A stretch of 64,000 nt of DNA from Imbricaverruca yamaguchii (taxonomy: Eukaryota > Arthropoda > Thecostraca > Neoverrucidae), in assembly GCA_034440575.1 (NCBI GenBank), contig JAOTOL010001348.1:290001-354000 (forward strand). Direction: 5' to 3'. Position 1 is the first letter of the stretch; every line of letters begins with the position of its first letter. This document shows positions 23,801-35,800 of the stretch, piece by piece. Made by a program: the position numbers and the translations under genes. The notes beneath the pieces were generated by a model. That model had not been told where the DNA came from, ran no database searches, and was given only the letters and a program-made list of their open reading frames with translations.

Positions 23801-26800
23801 ATTGGGTGAGGATAGTGAGATGGTTGAGAAGCTGAGCAAGCAGTTTAAATCAGCGTTTACATTGGAAGATATGACCAATCTGCCGACCGTTCAGTGACAT
23901 GTGATCTGATCAATGATGTTGATTTCATTGATAGTGATGATGTTTACAATCAGATCAGGAAAATAAAGCCAAACAAGGCAGCAGGACCTGATGAAATGTA
24001 TGCTAGGGTATTGCGGGAAGCTGAAAAGTTACTGGCATTTCCACTTAGTATAATATTTTGTGGATCAGTTTCACAAAATGAAATTCCAGCCGATTGGAAA
24101 AGGGCAAATGTAGTTCCTATTTTCAAGAAAGGAGAAAGAGGTAAAGTTGAAAACTATAGGCCAATAAGTCTCACATCCCTAGTCTGCAAGGTACTCGAAT
24201 CATTTATCAAGGATAGAATAGTTAGATTATCTGGAAGGAAACAGATTGATTATTTAATCAATCTGTTTCTTCATTAAGCCCATGTTGAGTATCTTTAAAG
24301 ATACTCAACATGGGTTTAGGAATGGGCGATCATGCCTCACAAATCTCTTGGAATTTTTTAGCTTCGCCACAGAACAATTTGATCAGGGAAATCAGGTTGA
24401 TGTAGCATATTTTGACTTTAGTAAGCCCTTTGATAAGGTATCCCATACATGGTTAATGATACAGCTTCAGGCCCATGGTATTGCAGGTAGCATCTTAAAA
24501 TGGATAGAGTTGTGGCTTTCAGATAGACAACAAAGAGTGATGCTAAATGCTACAAAGTTAGCATGGCAAAATGTTCTTAGTGGAGTCCCCCAGGGGTCAG
24601 CACTGGGGCCACTACTGTTCATTATATTTGTAAATAACATTGAAAGTGGCCTAAGCAGTAAGGTTTTGAAGTTTGCGGATGATTTGAAGTCTTTGGGGCA
24701 ATAACAGGTCAAAATGAGCATGTCTCGCTGCAAAAGACTTAGACGAACTTATGAAGTGGTCTGAAGAATGGCAAATGAAATTTAATTTTGGTAAGTGGAA
24801 AATCATGCATGTGGGTAAGCAATATATGAAGGCTCCATACTTGATGGGTGGCCAAGTGCTATCAATGACTCAACAGGAGAAGGATTTAGGTGTTATTCTA
24901 AACACAAAATTGGGGGCATCAGAACAGACCGAGGAAGCCAGGAAGAAGGCACTGAGAATGCTTGGGGCAATAAATAGGAATGTATGGTGCAGAAGTGAGG
25001 AAGTCATCAGGAAGCTTTACTGTGCATATGTCAGCCCACCTTTTGAATACTGCACCCAAGCTTGGTCTCCTAGCTATGAAAAAGATTGTTGGCTTTTAGA
25101 GAGAGTACAAAAGAGGGATACAAAAATGGTTAATGGTATAAGGAACCTGGCATATGAGGAAAGATTGAAGAAATTGAATATGTTTTCACTTAGATATAGA
25201 AGGCTGAGAGGAGATCTCATCGAGGTCTTTAAATTTGTCCATGGTCTGGACAGGGGATATCTTGGGGAAATGTTTGAATTGAACAGAAATGATGCAATTA
25301 GAGGTCATAAATTCAAAATTAAAGTTTGCCACAGCAGAACAAGGTTAAGGCAGACTTTCTTGAACAACAGGGTAGTAGAACACTGGAACCAGCTGCCAGA
25401 AAACATTGTCAGTAGTAGCACATTGGACATCTTTAAAAACAGCATAGACAATCATTATAAGAATAGAGGGCTTGCTTTTCAGTATTACAGGGAGGGCTGA
25501 TTGACAGATTTGGTGGGCAACTGGTTCAGTGTACAGAGTGCAACCAAGAAGGACCCTTGTGGCTCATAGTTACACTAACCTTTTATGTCTTTATGTCTTT
25601 ATTTGCCCAGATAGGCATACCGGTGAGGTTTCCCAGCTCCACAACAATATGCGCTACATTAAGCCGTCCCGTCTCGAGGGGTCATCAACCGCCCCCTCTC
25701 CCTCATGTTTCACGCGGACGGTGGACGAACGGCGCGCGGTAGCGCGCCCAAATTTTGCATACTTTTTCACATCAATTTGGCATGCTGTTTCAAAATTTGA
25801 GGTCAGGTCATCTAGGGTCAACGAGTTAGTCAAGGTCAAGTGAGGTCACCTCCAAAAAAGTTCAACCGGTCGTCACGCTTTAACGGATGCAGATAATTGA
25901 ATGAAACTTTCAGAGTTTGCTTATCTTTATGGATGCAACAAAACGTACGAGTGACATTTTTCTCTTTTTTCGTTTTTGACTACATATAAATTTTGCTTAT
26001 TTGCCAAATTGCATTTAAAATAGAGGATTCTGGCTAAAGTAAGCATTTTGTATTAGTGAAAGTTGACTTCCAACAACGTTTCTCGGTCTGCTCCACCCAT
26101 TGGAAAAGGAAAATTAAAGAAAACTTGAAAAGTTAAAATGTTGAAATTTCAACCCAAAACAAAGTATTTGGGGGGGGGGGGGAGGCAAAACATCATAGCC
26201 CTGGTCGATTTCGCTGTCCTTTTCTCATTCCAAATAAATTTTGTTTTGCCATATAACCCCAAAATTAACTCCCCAGAGTCAAAAACATAATGTAAGTCAT
26301 GAAAAGTTGTGAAAATCTATGCTCCTGGTGACGTCACTTTTGGAGACAAATCGTTTAGGACGGTGGACCTGGACCCTACTCGTCGGGCGCTTTCCGATGA
26401 CATCTCTTTCGTTTTCGTGTGATGCTTAGTTTTGATTTTGGTGGGGTCTTCAACCGCCCCTCCCCCCACGAGACGGGGTGTGAGGATTTGACCGGAAATA
26501 CGGCGCGGGTTAATAGCTGCAAGCAACAAACGCAGAACGGGATAAATGGCAAAGGACAAGGCAGGATCGGCAGGGTCGACATGATCCCCAGGAAAATGAG
26601 AATCGCTTCGTTTACGTTGTGTGATAGTCCTGCGGACAAACTTCTTAGCAACAGCTCAACCCTGATCGTCCTTCAGACCTGTCTGACGCCCAGGCGGCCG
26701 CACCTGACTCGTCCCGCAGCCGGAAGGTCAGGTCATCTCCATCCGGGTCGTCGACGATCAGCTGTCCAACCCGTGACCCGGGCTGAACGTCCTTGCCGAC

Positions 26801-29800
26801 CCAGATCCGCTGGCCGGGCGATATCCTGCGAACCAAGTCCCATCGGTGCATTCGGGTAGAACACGCCCAAGCTATGCCGGCCAGACGAGCATCAAACACA
26901 CCCGAGCAGAGGTACCTGATCCGACAGGCAGGACATTGCCTTTACCTGATATACGTGAAACTGCAATGGCCTGACAATGCAGATCGCCTGGCCTGTACTG
27001 CGTTGTACTGTACGGTACCATACAGCACTGTACTGCATTGTACTGTACGGTGCCATACAGCACTGTACTGCATTGTACTGTACGGTACCATACAGCACTG
27101 TACTGCATTGTACTGTACGGTGCCATACAGCACTGTACTGCATTGTACTGTACGGTACCATACAGCACTGTACTGCATTGTACTGTACGGTGCCATACAG
27201 CACTGTACTGCATTGTACTGTACGGTACCATACAGCACTGTACTGAAATCCCGTAGCCAAATTAGTGGCTGATGCGAAAATAAAAGCATCCGACATGAAA
27301 TGATACGCTCAATTCGAACGTACCACCGCATCCGACATGTGTGTGCTAACCAACGTGGATCCAGCAATCACGTGACCTAGCCTGAGTGTAAGCACATTAG
27401 CCGTACGTCCGTGCACGTGTTGACACGTACATGAGGATATACCTCGATATATTTTGCGAGTCCAGTCGCTGTCATCATCAGAGGCGACACCGTCGAGTCG
27501 TGGCGTCGGGCCGGTATCTGCCGTCTCGACACACCACCGACCCAGGCCGACACACCACCGCCCCGACACCACGACCCAGGCCGACACACCACCGCCGGGC
27601 TGCACCACGCGACCCAGGCCGACACACCACCGCCCCGACACCACGACCCAGGCCGACACACCACCGCCCCACACCCGCCCGGCCGAACACCACCGCCCCG
27701 ACACCACGACCCAGGCCGACACACCACCGCCCCGACACCACGACCCAGGCCGACACACCACCGCCCCGACACCACGACCCAGGCCGACACACCACCGGCC
27801 CCGCCGGCGACACCACCGCCCGACCCACGACCCGGCCGCACCCCCGCCCCGCACCCGCAGGCCGCACACCCCGCCACCCACGACCCAGGCCGCCCACCGC
27901 CCCAACACCGCGACCCAGGCCGACACACCACCGACACACCCCGACCACCGCGCCCCGCCGGGCCCCCGCCCCCCCGGGCACCACCGCCCCCCCGCCCAGG
28001 CGCCCCCCGCGACACACCACCGCCCCGACACCACGACCCAGGCTGACACCACCGCCCCAACACCACGACCCAGGCCGACACACCACCGCCCCGACCCACG
28101 ACCCAGGCCGACACCCACCGACACACCCCGACACCCCACGACCCAGGCCGCACACCACCGCCACCACCACGACCCAGGCCGACACACCACCGCCCCAACA
28201 CCACGACCCAGGCCGACACACCACCGCCCCAACACCACGACCCAGGCCGACACACCACCGCTCCAACACCACGACCCAGGTCGACACCCCCGACACCCCC
28301 GACCCCACGCCCGGCCGACACACCACCGCCCCGACACCACGACCCAGGCCGCCACCACCGCCCCCCGCCGACACCACACCCAGGTCGACACACCACCGAC
28401 ACACCACCGCCCCACCACCACGACCCAGGCCGACACACCACCGCCCCAACACCACGACCCAGGCCGACACACCACCGCCCCGACACCACGATCCCGGGCG
28501 ACACACCACCGACCCGCCGCTGCCCGCGCTGTGACCCGCGGTGACACTGACCTGGGCGGCCGCACGTTGTGCACGCGCACCAGCACGGTGACGACGGCCA
28601 GCGCACTGCGTGTCTGCCCGCCGGCCGCCGGCGAGTCCTGGCCACGCACGAACAGCACGTAGGAGCCGGCCGGCGTCGGCCGCAGCTGGAGCAGCTCGCC
28701 ACCTGTCGGCGACACGGAGAACACCGGCCGGCCGCCAGCCGACGTCGAGTTCTCGAACGAGTAGGTGATCCGACCATTGTCGCCCTCGTCGGGGTCGGTG
28801 GCCAGCACCTGCGGCGGGGCAGGTCACGGTCAAGGTCACGGAGTGGCCAGCACCTGCGGCGGGGCAGGTCACGGTCAATGTCACGGAGTGGCCAGCACCT
28901 GCGGCGGGGCAGGTCACGGTCAAGGTCACGGAGTGGCCAGCACCTGCGGCGGGGCAGGTCACGGTCAATGTCACGGAGTGGCCAGCACCTGCGGCGGGGC
29001 AGGTCACGGTCAAGGTCACGGTGGGATGTGGCCATGTCGTGAGGCCACATTCCATCGCTCCAAGGGCGCTCGTTGACAAGAAGTTCTGGCCAAAAATGTC
29101 ATGGATCCTTTCCCGACGCCATGTTTTGTGCTTCGACGTACAGCATGCACACTTTCTAACTACCTCTTGTTCATGGAAGACATCCGCAGCTAGTAGTTAC
29201 ACACACACACGTACACACACACGCCAGTATCACAAAAAACTTTGGGGCTGAAGGCGACACAACTACATGGCCACTTCCTGGCCTTTTGGCCGGCGTGCCA
29301 AAAAAAAACAAAAACAAAAAAATACACAGAATGAATCGCAGCGGCGACTGAACGCATCGAAGTGATCCCTTTCCCTGGAGGGCGGCGGACGGCCGAAGCC
29401 GACTTGCGGCCGTCCGCTTACCTTTCCGATAATGCGGCCGACGGAGCTGTTGCCCTCCACTACGAACTGGTACGTGTTGGTCGGCACAAACGCTGGGTTG
29501 TTGTCGTTCGAGTCCAGCAGGTTGATGATGACCCTGGTCACCGACCTGGTCTGTCGCCTGCAACGGGCACAGTCAAAGGTCATGGAGGATTATGGCGTAG
29601 GTCATGGAAATGCTCCATTAGCGAATCCATTCGGCCGGCTTTCTTAGGTGAAGGGAAAATATGGATGAGGAAACACAAATAATAACAAATGCTTCAGCAA
29701 CAAAGTCCCCGGATTTCGACACCTGGGTTCCATGTATGATTGTAAACAACGTTTGTTTCTGATCTTAAAACGTGTGAATATTTGTAGGCATAAAATTATA

Positions 29801-32800
29801 AAATTGTTTCAAATCTGGCGGTTTTGAGTGGTACGGCTCGAGTCCCTTCCACCTTCATCCTTACCCTCATTTTAAATGACGATATTTGGATTAGTCATGA
29901 CCTCTTCATCTGGCAGATCTTCAATGATGATATTTACCCTAGCGATGACCTCATCTGGCAAACCCTCGATGATGATATGTAGCCCTGTGATGGCCTGAAC
30001 ATCTGGTATTCTCTCGATGATGATATTTAGCCTTGTGATGACCTAATTATCTGGTATGCCCTCGATGATGATATTTATCCTTGTGATCGCCTCGTCATCT
30101 GCAGCTTATCGGGGATTTGAGAGCTCATGTTGCATAGTGAGTGAGTGATGACGAGGTTATATAGCCGAACCAACTAATCATCTGCACACACATATCTTTA
30201 TAAAACAATAAACAATTATCTGAACCGGTGTTCCGGCTCTACTGGAAATATGCCTATATGTCTAAACATGAAGCTACAAGAGTCAGTAAGCAAGCAGCTA
30301 AAATATGTCTGTTGACAATCACCGAGTCCATGCAGTGCCGCACCTCAGTCATCGCCTGGAACAATTAGCGCAAATAATTATGGATGACCATGCTAACTGC
30401 TAGCTAATCTGGCTTAAAGTTACGATAAATTTGGAAATTTAGGGCGTGTTGCTCACGCAACGCCTGCATTGCCACAAAATCGAGCGGAACAGATTGACTA
30501 CATGCTTTACTGAAGCAGAGTGCCGTGCGACAATGATGTGTTTTCATTCTTCAAGACATAAAATTTGTGCAGCGTGATTTCCTTCACAGAAGCTACGCAA
30601 AATGGTTGCGATGTTGGGTTAGCTCCTGTCCATGCTGGGCGATGTTTGCTGTCCTTCCCCTTCTCTTCACCACACCAAGCAAAAAAAAATGCATACATTT
30701 TATATGCGCATGCTGACCTGGAGTTCAAAATCGCTCCTTGGGTGGTTCACGACTCACTTTATGCTCGGTCGCGACTAATGGGCAGCAACGCCGCTTCGCC
30801 GGTGGGCCACCATATTGTGAAATGTCCTGAACAGTGCGAGTGTTGAACCAGGGACCTTTGGTACCCAGAGTCCAACACCTTAACCATTCCGCCATCCCCG
30901 CCCCCCTCGAGTTCGGAATCAAGTTCGTCCGGATTTCGGTTCAAATTTGAGCTCCGTTAGATGTGGGTATCGTATTGTGCTGCTGCCCAATACGAATGAC
31001 TGGGTGCGTCAGCGGCGAGTTCATGTCGAAATCCATGTGGCACAACGCATTGATAAATTTTGCAATAACATAAATGATGAATGAATGTCGAGTCACTTAG
31101 CACAGACAGAACAGCACACAGCAGTGACAACACCAGGTCGACTATGTGCATACCTGAGCACATTTGGAGTCAGCTCGTCGGCGTAAATGTTGAGCTTCAG
31201 CTGCGACCGCACCTCTCGATCCAACTTGGACTGGTCCGCCACCGTTAGCCAGCCTGTTACCGGGTCGAGTCCAAACGTTCCGGAAGGGTCGTCCAGGACG
31301 TACGTGAACTTGCTGTTGTTCCCCTGGGAGGAACCTCGCATGTATGAGGATGTTTGCCTATATACATGAGCGGACTGAACACTCCCCATCGCAGAAGGAG
31401 CGAATCACGCTAACTCCTGCTGTGTTTCTGTAGAGAGCCCTGGATACACATGTGCGCTCGGCAACCCACTGTGGATTGAAGCTGAATGCCAACACAATTG
31501 TATATCCATTCAAAATATCCCTCCGAAGCGACAACTAATCACATCATCTTACACAATTAACAGGATTACCTTGGATAACCTGCCAATAACTGGGGATCTT
31601 CGAGCAATTAATTATACAATACTCACCCTCTCAGACCACAGTCAGGACTCGAGACTCAGAAATATTTTATGAGCGTGTAAGTGCCAGGGGGGGGGGCTGA
31701 AGGGGAGCCGAGTTAGCGCCACCGACACGACTGGTCACCAGTACCAGACCTGGTGACAGGGGGAAGCACGACAGGTCAGCAGTACCAGACCTGGTGACAG
31801 GGGGAAGCACGACAGGTCAGCAGTACCAGACCTGGTGGCAGGGGAGGGGGCCGAGTTAGCATGCCATGACCTGACAGGTCATCAGTACCTGACCTGGTGA
31901 CAGGGGGAGGCACGACAGGTCAGCAGTACCAGACCTGGTGACAGGGGGAAGCACGACAGGTCAGCAGTACCAGACCTGGTGGCAGGGGAGGGGGGCCGAG
32001 TTAGCATACCATGACCTGACAGGTCATCAGTACCTGACCTGGTGACAGGGGGAAGCACGACTGGTCACCAGTACCAGGGGACAGGGGGAGGCACGACAGG
32101 TCAGCAGTACCAGACCTGGTGGCAGGGGAGGGGGGGCCGAGTTAGCATGCCATGACCCGACAGGTCATCAGTACCTGACCTGGTGACAGGGGGAAGCACG
32201 ACAGGTCAGCAGTACCAGACCTGGTGGCAGGGGGAAGCACGACAGGTCACCAGTACCTGACCTGGTGACAGGGGGAAGCACGACAGGTCAGCAGTACCAG
32301 ACCTGGTGGCAGGGGAGGGGGCCGAGTTAGCATGCCATGACCTGACAGGTCATCAGTACCTGACCTGGTGACAGGGGGAAGCACGACAGGTCAGCAGTAC
32401 CAGACCTGGTGGCAGAGGAGGGGGGCCGAGTTAGCATGCCATGACCCGACAGGTCATCAGTACCTGACCTGGTGACAGGGGGAAGCACGACTGGTCACCA
32501 GTACCAGGGGACAGGGGGGAGGCACGACAGGTCAGCAGTACCAGACCTGGTGGCAGGGGAGGGGGGCCGAGTTAGCATGCCATGACCTGACAGGTCATCA
32601 GTACCTGACCTGGTGGGAGGGGAGGGGGCAGAGTTAGCATGCCATGACCTGACAGGTCATCAGTACCTGATCTGCGTCCGTGGCGTGCACCTGCACGATG
32701 CTGAAGCCGTGCAGCAGGTTCTCGATGATGCTGATGTTGTAGCGATCGACGACGAAGTCGGGCCTGTTGTCGTTGAGGTCGGTCACGGTGACCAGGACCG

Positions 32801-35800
32801 TGGCTCGCGCGGACTTTGACCTATCGTCCTTCTGATAGGCCTCAATGGTCAGTGAGACCACGTCCTGGTGTCGGTACAGATGAGGTCAGGTCATGGCAGT
32901 GGTGGTACCATAGGTTTACATCCGGTTTGTCGGATTATGAATCTGAGCAAATCCAACACGACGCCATGCATTCGATGTGGTGCCTGCAATTGATTCCTAC
33001 AATTGATGAGAGCACATTGCTTAATACATTAAGTGCCAGTCTTTTAAAAGGTCGGAGATACAGTGAGTGAACGCCAGGTCACGACCTCGTGTCAATGCAG
33101 TTATTAGCTGTATATTTCAACAATTTGTCTTTAATACACCGTGAAATATACAGTTGCAAGTTATATATTACTGTACCGACAAATGATCAGCGAAAAATAT
33201 AGTGCAAAATATTTACTCAAGTCTCCTTCCTAGGTTATATGAATTGTTTAATTCCAAATTTATGTTAGGGTGCATACATGTCTGGTCAATTAACATTGTT
33301 TCCATATCGGAATAGACTTGGTGGGCAGCGATGTTCTCGACGGGTTTTCAAAGTTTCACGTCAATACGTCTGGTTTTATGTCCGGTCACTGACATATTAC
33401 CAGAAATGTCCTGAGGGGACATGTATTGCAAATGCTCTGTAGAATATAGCGCGGACTATTATGAAGACAATTGACTAAGCCAGGGCAGTTGCGTACACTG
33501 CTCCCATATGTGCTGTGTCTGCTGTACCAAAATTATAATTTTAAGTTATCACTTTTTATACTTTTTGGTGACAATTTCCAGGAGATAAAAATCTTGTGTT
33601 CAAAGAAAAACCTTCAAAACCTGGGAAATAGTTGGCTTTGTTTTAATCCCATTCATTACCTTCTCTTATGTGCCATTTGATTCGAAAGTTGTCATCTTCA
33701 ACAGTTCATCACACATTGCGAAGTATTTGAACTTGGCGTGATCTGCGACCTTGACCTTCTCACGTGTCACCTGCGTTAGGATGCCTTCAGTTTTCATATG
33801 AACATCGAAGCATGGGGTCGCATTCGTTTTACGACCAGGTTCCGAAAACCACTGTGAAAACGGGCAACCGACTGCAGCCCGACATTCACCTCTTTGAGCG
33901 ATCTGGAAAGTCAATCAAACGAAATAGAGAAATCCTTCAAGCAGCTCTGAAAAGTGACCTTGCCGTGCTCACATTATCCAGCTGCTCCCGGTCCAGCGTC
34001 TTGACGAGCGTCAGCGCGCCGGTGCCGGGATCCATGCTGAAGTGGCCGGCGGCGTTGCCGGACCGGATGTGGTAGCCGAGCGGCTGGTCGATGGCCAGGT
34101 CTCCGTCATAGGCGAGGATCGGCGGCCTGGTGCTGACCAGCAGCCGCAGCGACCGCATCTGCAGCGGCCCAGCCAGTGGCTGAAGCCAGGTCGATCCAGA
34201 CGTGCGCGTATACAAGGGGGCGACGAGGGTGGTCTTTATAGTTCGGTAGTGCTGGCGAGGGCAGCAATGTTGATTTCTTTTCGCCTTTCTTAGGCTGGCT
34301 CATGAAATAGATCCAAAGATAGTCGAGGAATTTTTTGCGAATTGCAGCAAAGTAGAATAAAGTGATGGACTTTTGTATTTTAGTGAGCGTACTGAAATGA
34401 AATAGAGCCATGCCAAATCGGACGCTCTAAATTCCCAATGTAATGATGATCACAGCTCAACTAAGTGATCCAAACTCATTTTTCATGAAGCTTTTCAATG
34501 GTGAAGCGGGGCGAGAACCGTCGACACCGTCGACACGATGCACACTTCAGCACGCAGCTGGCGGTGCCAATAACACAAGACGGGATACAATTACAGAGAC
34601 GATGACACATGTTACGGTCGCGTGTGAGAACGATGCAACATAGCGACAATCAGCCTTGGTCTTGAATTCAGTAACAGTTCATTCACTTCCAAGTGGCTTT
34701 CGATTGTCACAGCCTGGTTACGCTGACGCTGACTGCATTCGCGATGCAATTCTCTACATGTGCCGAATGAGTAACGTTCTCCTTTTTCCTCTTCGGTCAC
34801 CGAGTTCAGAAGTTGCTGTAGCGTTTTGTTAGAATCCCTTGGGTTTCGTTAGAGCTTCCCGTTCCCTTCGAACAATCCTCCCTACATCTCCTGTCATCGC
34901 TCCGCCAAGGTCACCAACCACTCTGCCAAGGTCTGCCAACCGCTCTGCCAAGGTCGCCAACCGCTCCGCCAAGGTCCCCAACCGCTCTGCCAAGGTCTGT
35001 CAACCGCCCTGCCAAGGCCTGCCAACCGCTCTGCCAAGGTCCCCAACCGCTCTGCCAAGGTCTGCCAACCGCTCTGCCAAGGTCTGCCAACCGCTCTGCC
35101 AAGGTCTGTCAACCGCCCTGCCAAGGCCTGCCAACCGCTCCGCCAAGGCATGTCAACCGCTCTGCCAAGGCCTGCCAACCGCTCTGCCAAGGCCTGCCAA
35201 CCGCTCTGCCAAGGTCGCAGCGCGGTAATCAGCTGACGCTCGGAACACACCGTGCTCACCTGGGGCCCCCAGTACACCGTGTTCAACTGAGGCCCCCAGT
35301 ACACCGTGTTCAACTGGGGCCCCCAGTACACCGTGTTCAACTGAGGCCCGGGGTACTCCGTCACCGTCTCACCTGAGGCCCCGGGTACCCCGTCACAGTC
35401 TCACCTGGGGCCCCCAGTACACCGTGTTCAACTGAGGCCCAGGGTACTCCGTCACCGTCTCACCTGAGGCCACGAGTACTCAGTCGTCATCATCTCACCT
35501 GAGGCCCCGGGTACTCCGTCATAATCTCACCTGAGGCCCCGGGTACTCCGTCATCATCATCTAACCTGAGGCCCCGGGTACTCCGTCATCATCTCACCTG
35601 AGGCCCCGGGTACTCCGTCATCATCATCTAACCTGAGGCCCCGGGTACTCCGTCACAGTCTCACCTGAGACCCCGGGTACTCCGTCATCATCTCACCTAA
35701 GGCCCCGGGTACTCCGTCATCATCTCACCTGAGGCCCCGGGTACTCCGTCATCATCTCACCTGAGGCCCCGGGTACTCCGTCACAGTCTCACCTGAGGCC

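Larger units (their letters stand above)
22100..25620 (+). mobile_element. CR1-type LINE, disrupted, antisense in cadherin intron
   Basis: The order is that of a CR1/jockey-superfamily element. First comes an endonuclease N terminus (FNAQSIRSKFDEF, about 22310-22482) with a single in-frame TAA at 22483. Endonuclease remains with SDH follow (GISDHNIVRF, about 22755-22790) after an internal deletion. Then comes a linker with KPAWFTPDLIKAIKAKK and the reverse transcriptase in two pieces. The first piece (23894-24277) has WKRANVVPIFKKG and ENYRPISLTS. The second (24282-24704) has TQHGFRNGRSC, GVPQGSALGPLLF and the catalytic FADD. The post-RT domain is at 24751-25500 (YCTQAWSP, RRLRGDLIEVFKFV, EHWNQLP). 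The 3' end has TTATGTCT twice at about 25584-25600, like the 8-bp tail repeats of CR1. It carries three inverted duplications and is inactive. Confidence 0.9.

Noticed and set aside
27309..29079. Open frames of 499-557 codons rich in Gly/Trp/Val/Arg
   Set aside because: A true cadherin exon (28808-28552) runs into the C-rich minisatellite; sequence beyond the donor is repeat.
30840..30905. Functional tRNA-Leu/Ser gene on -
   Set aside because: A-box and B-box-like sequence are present, but no proper anticodon arm or acceptor stem could be paired; it is better read as a SINE head.
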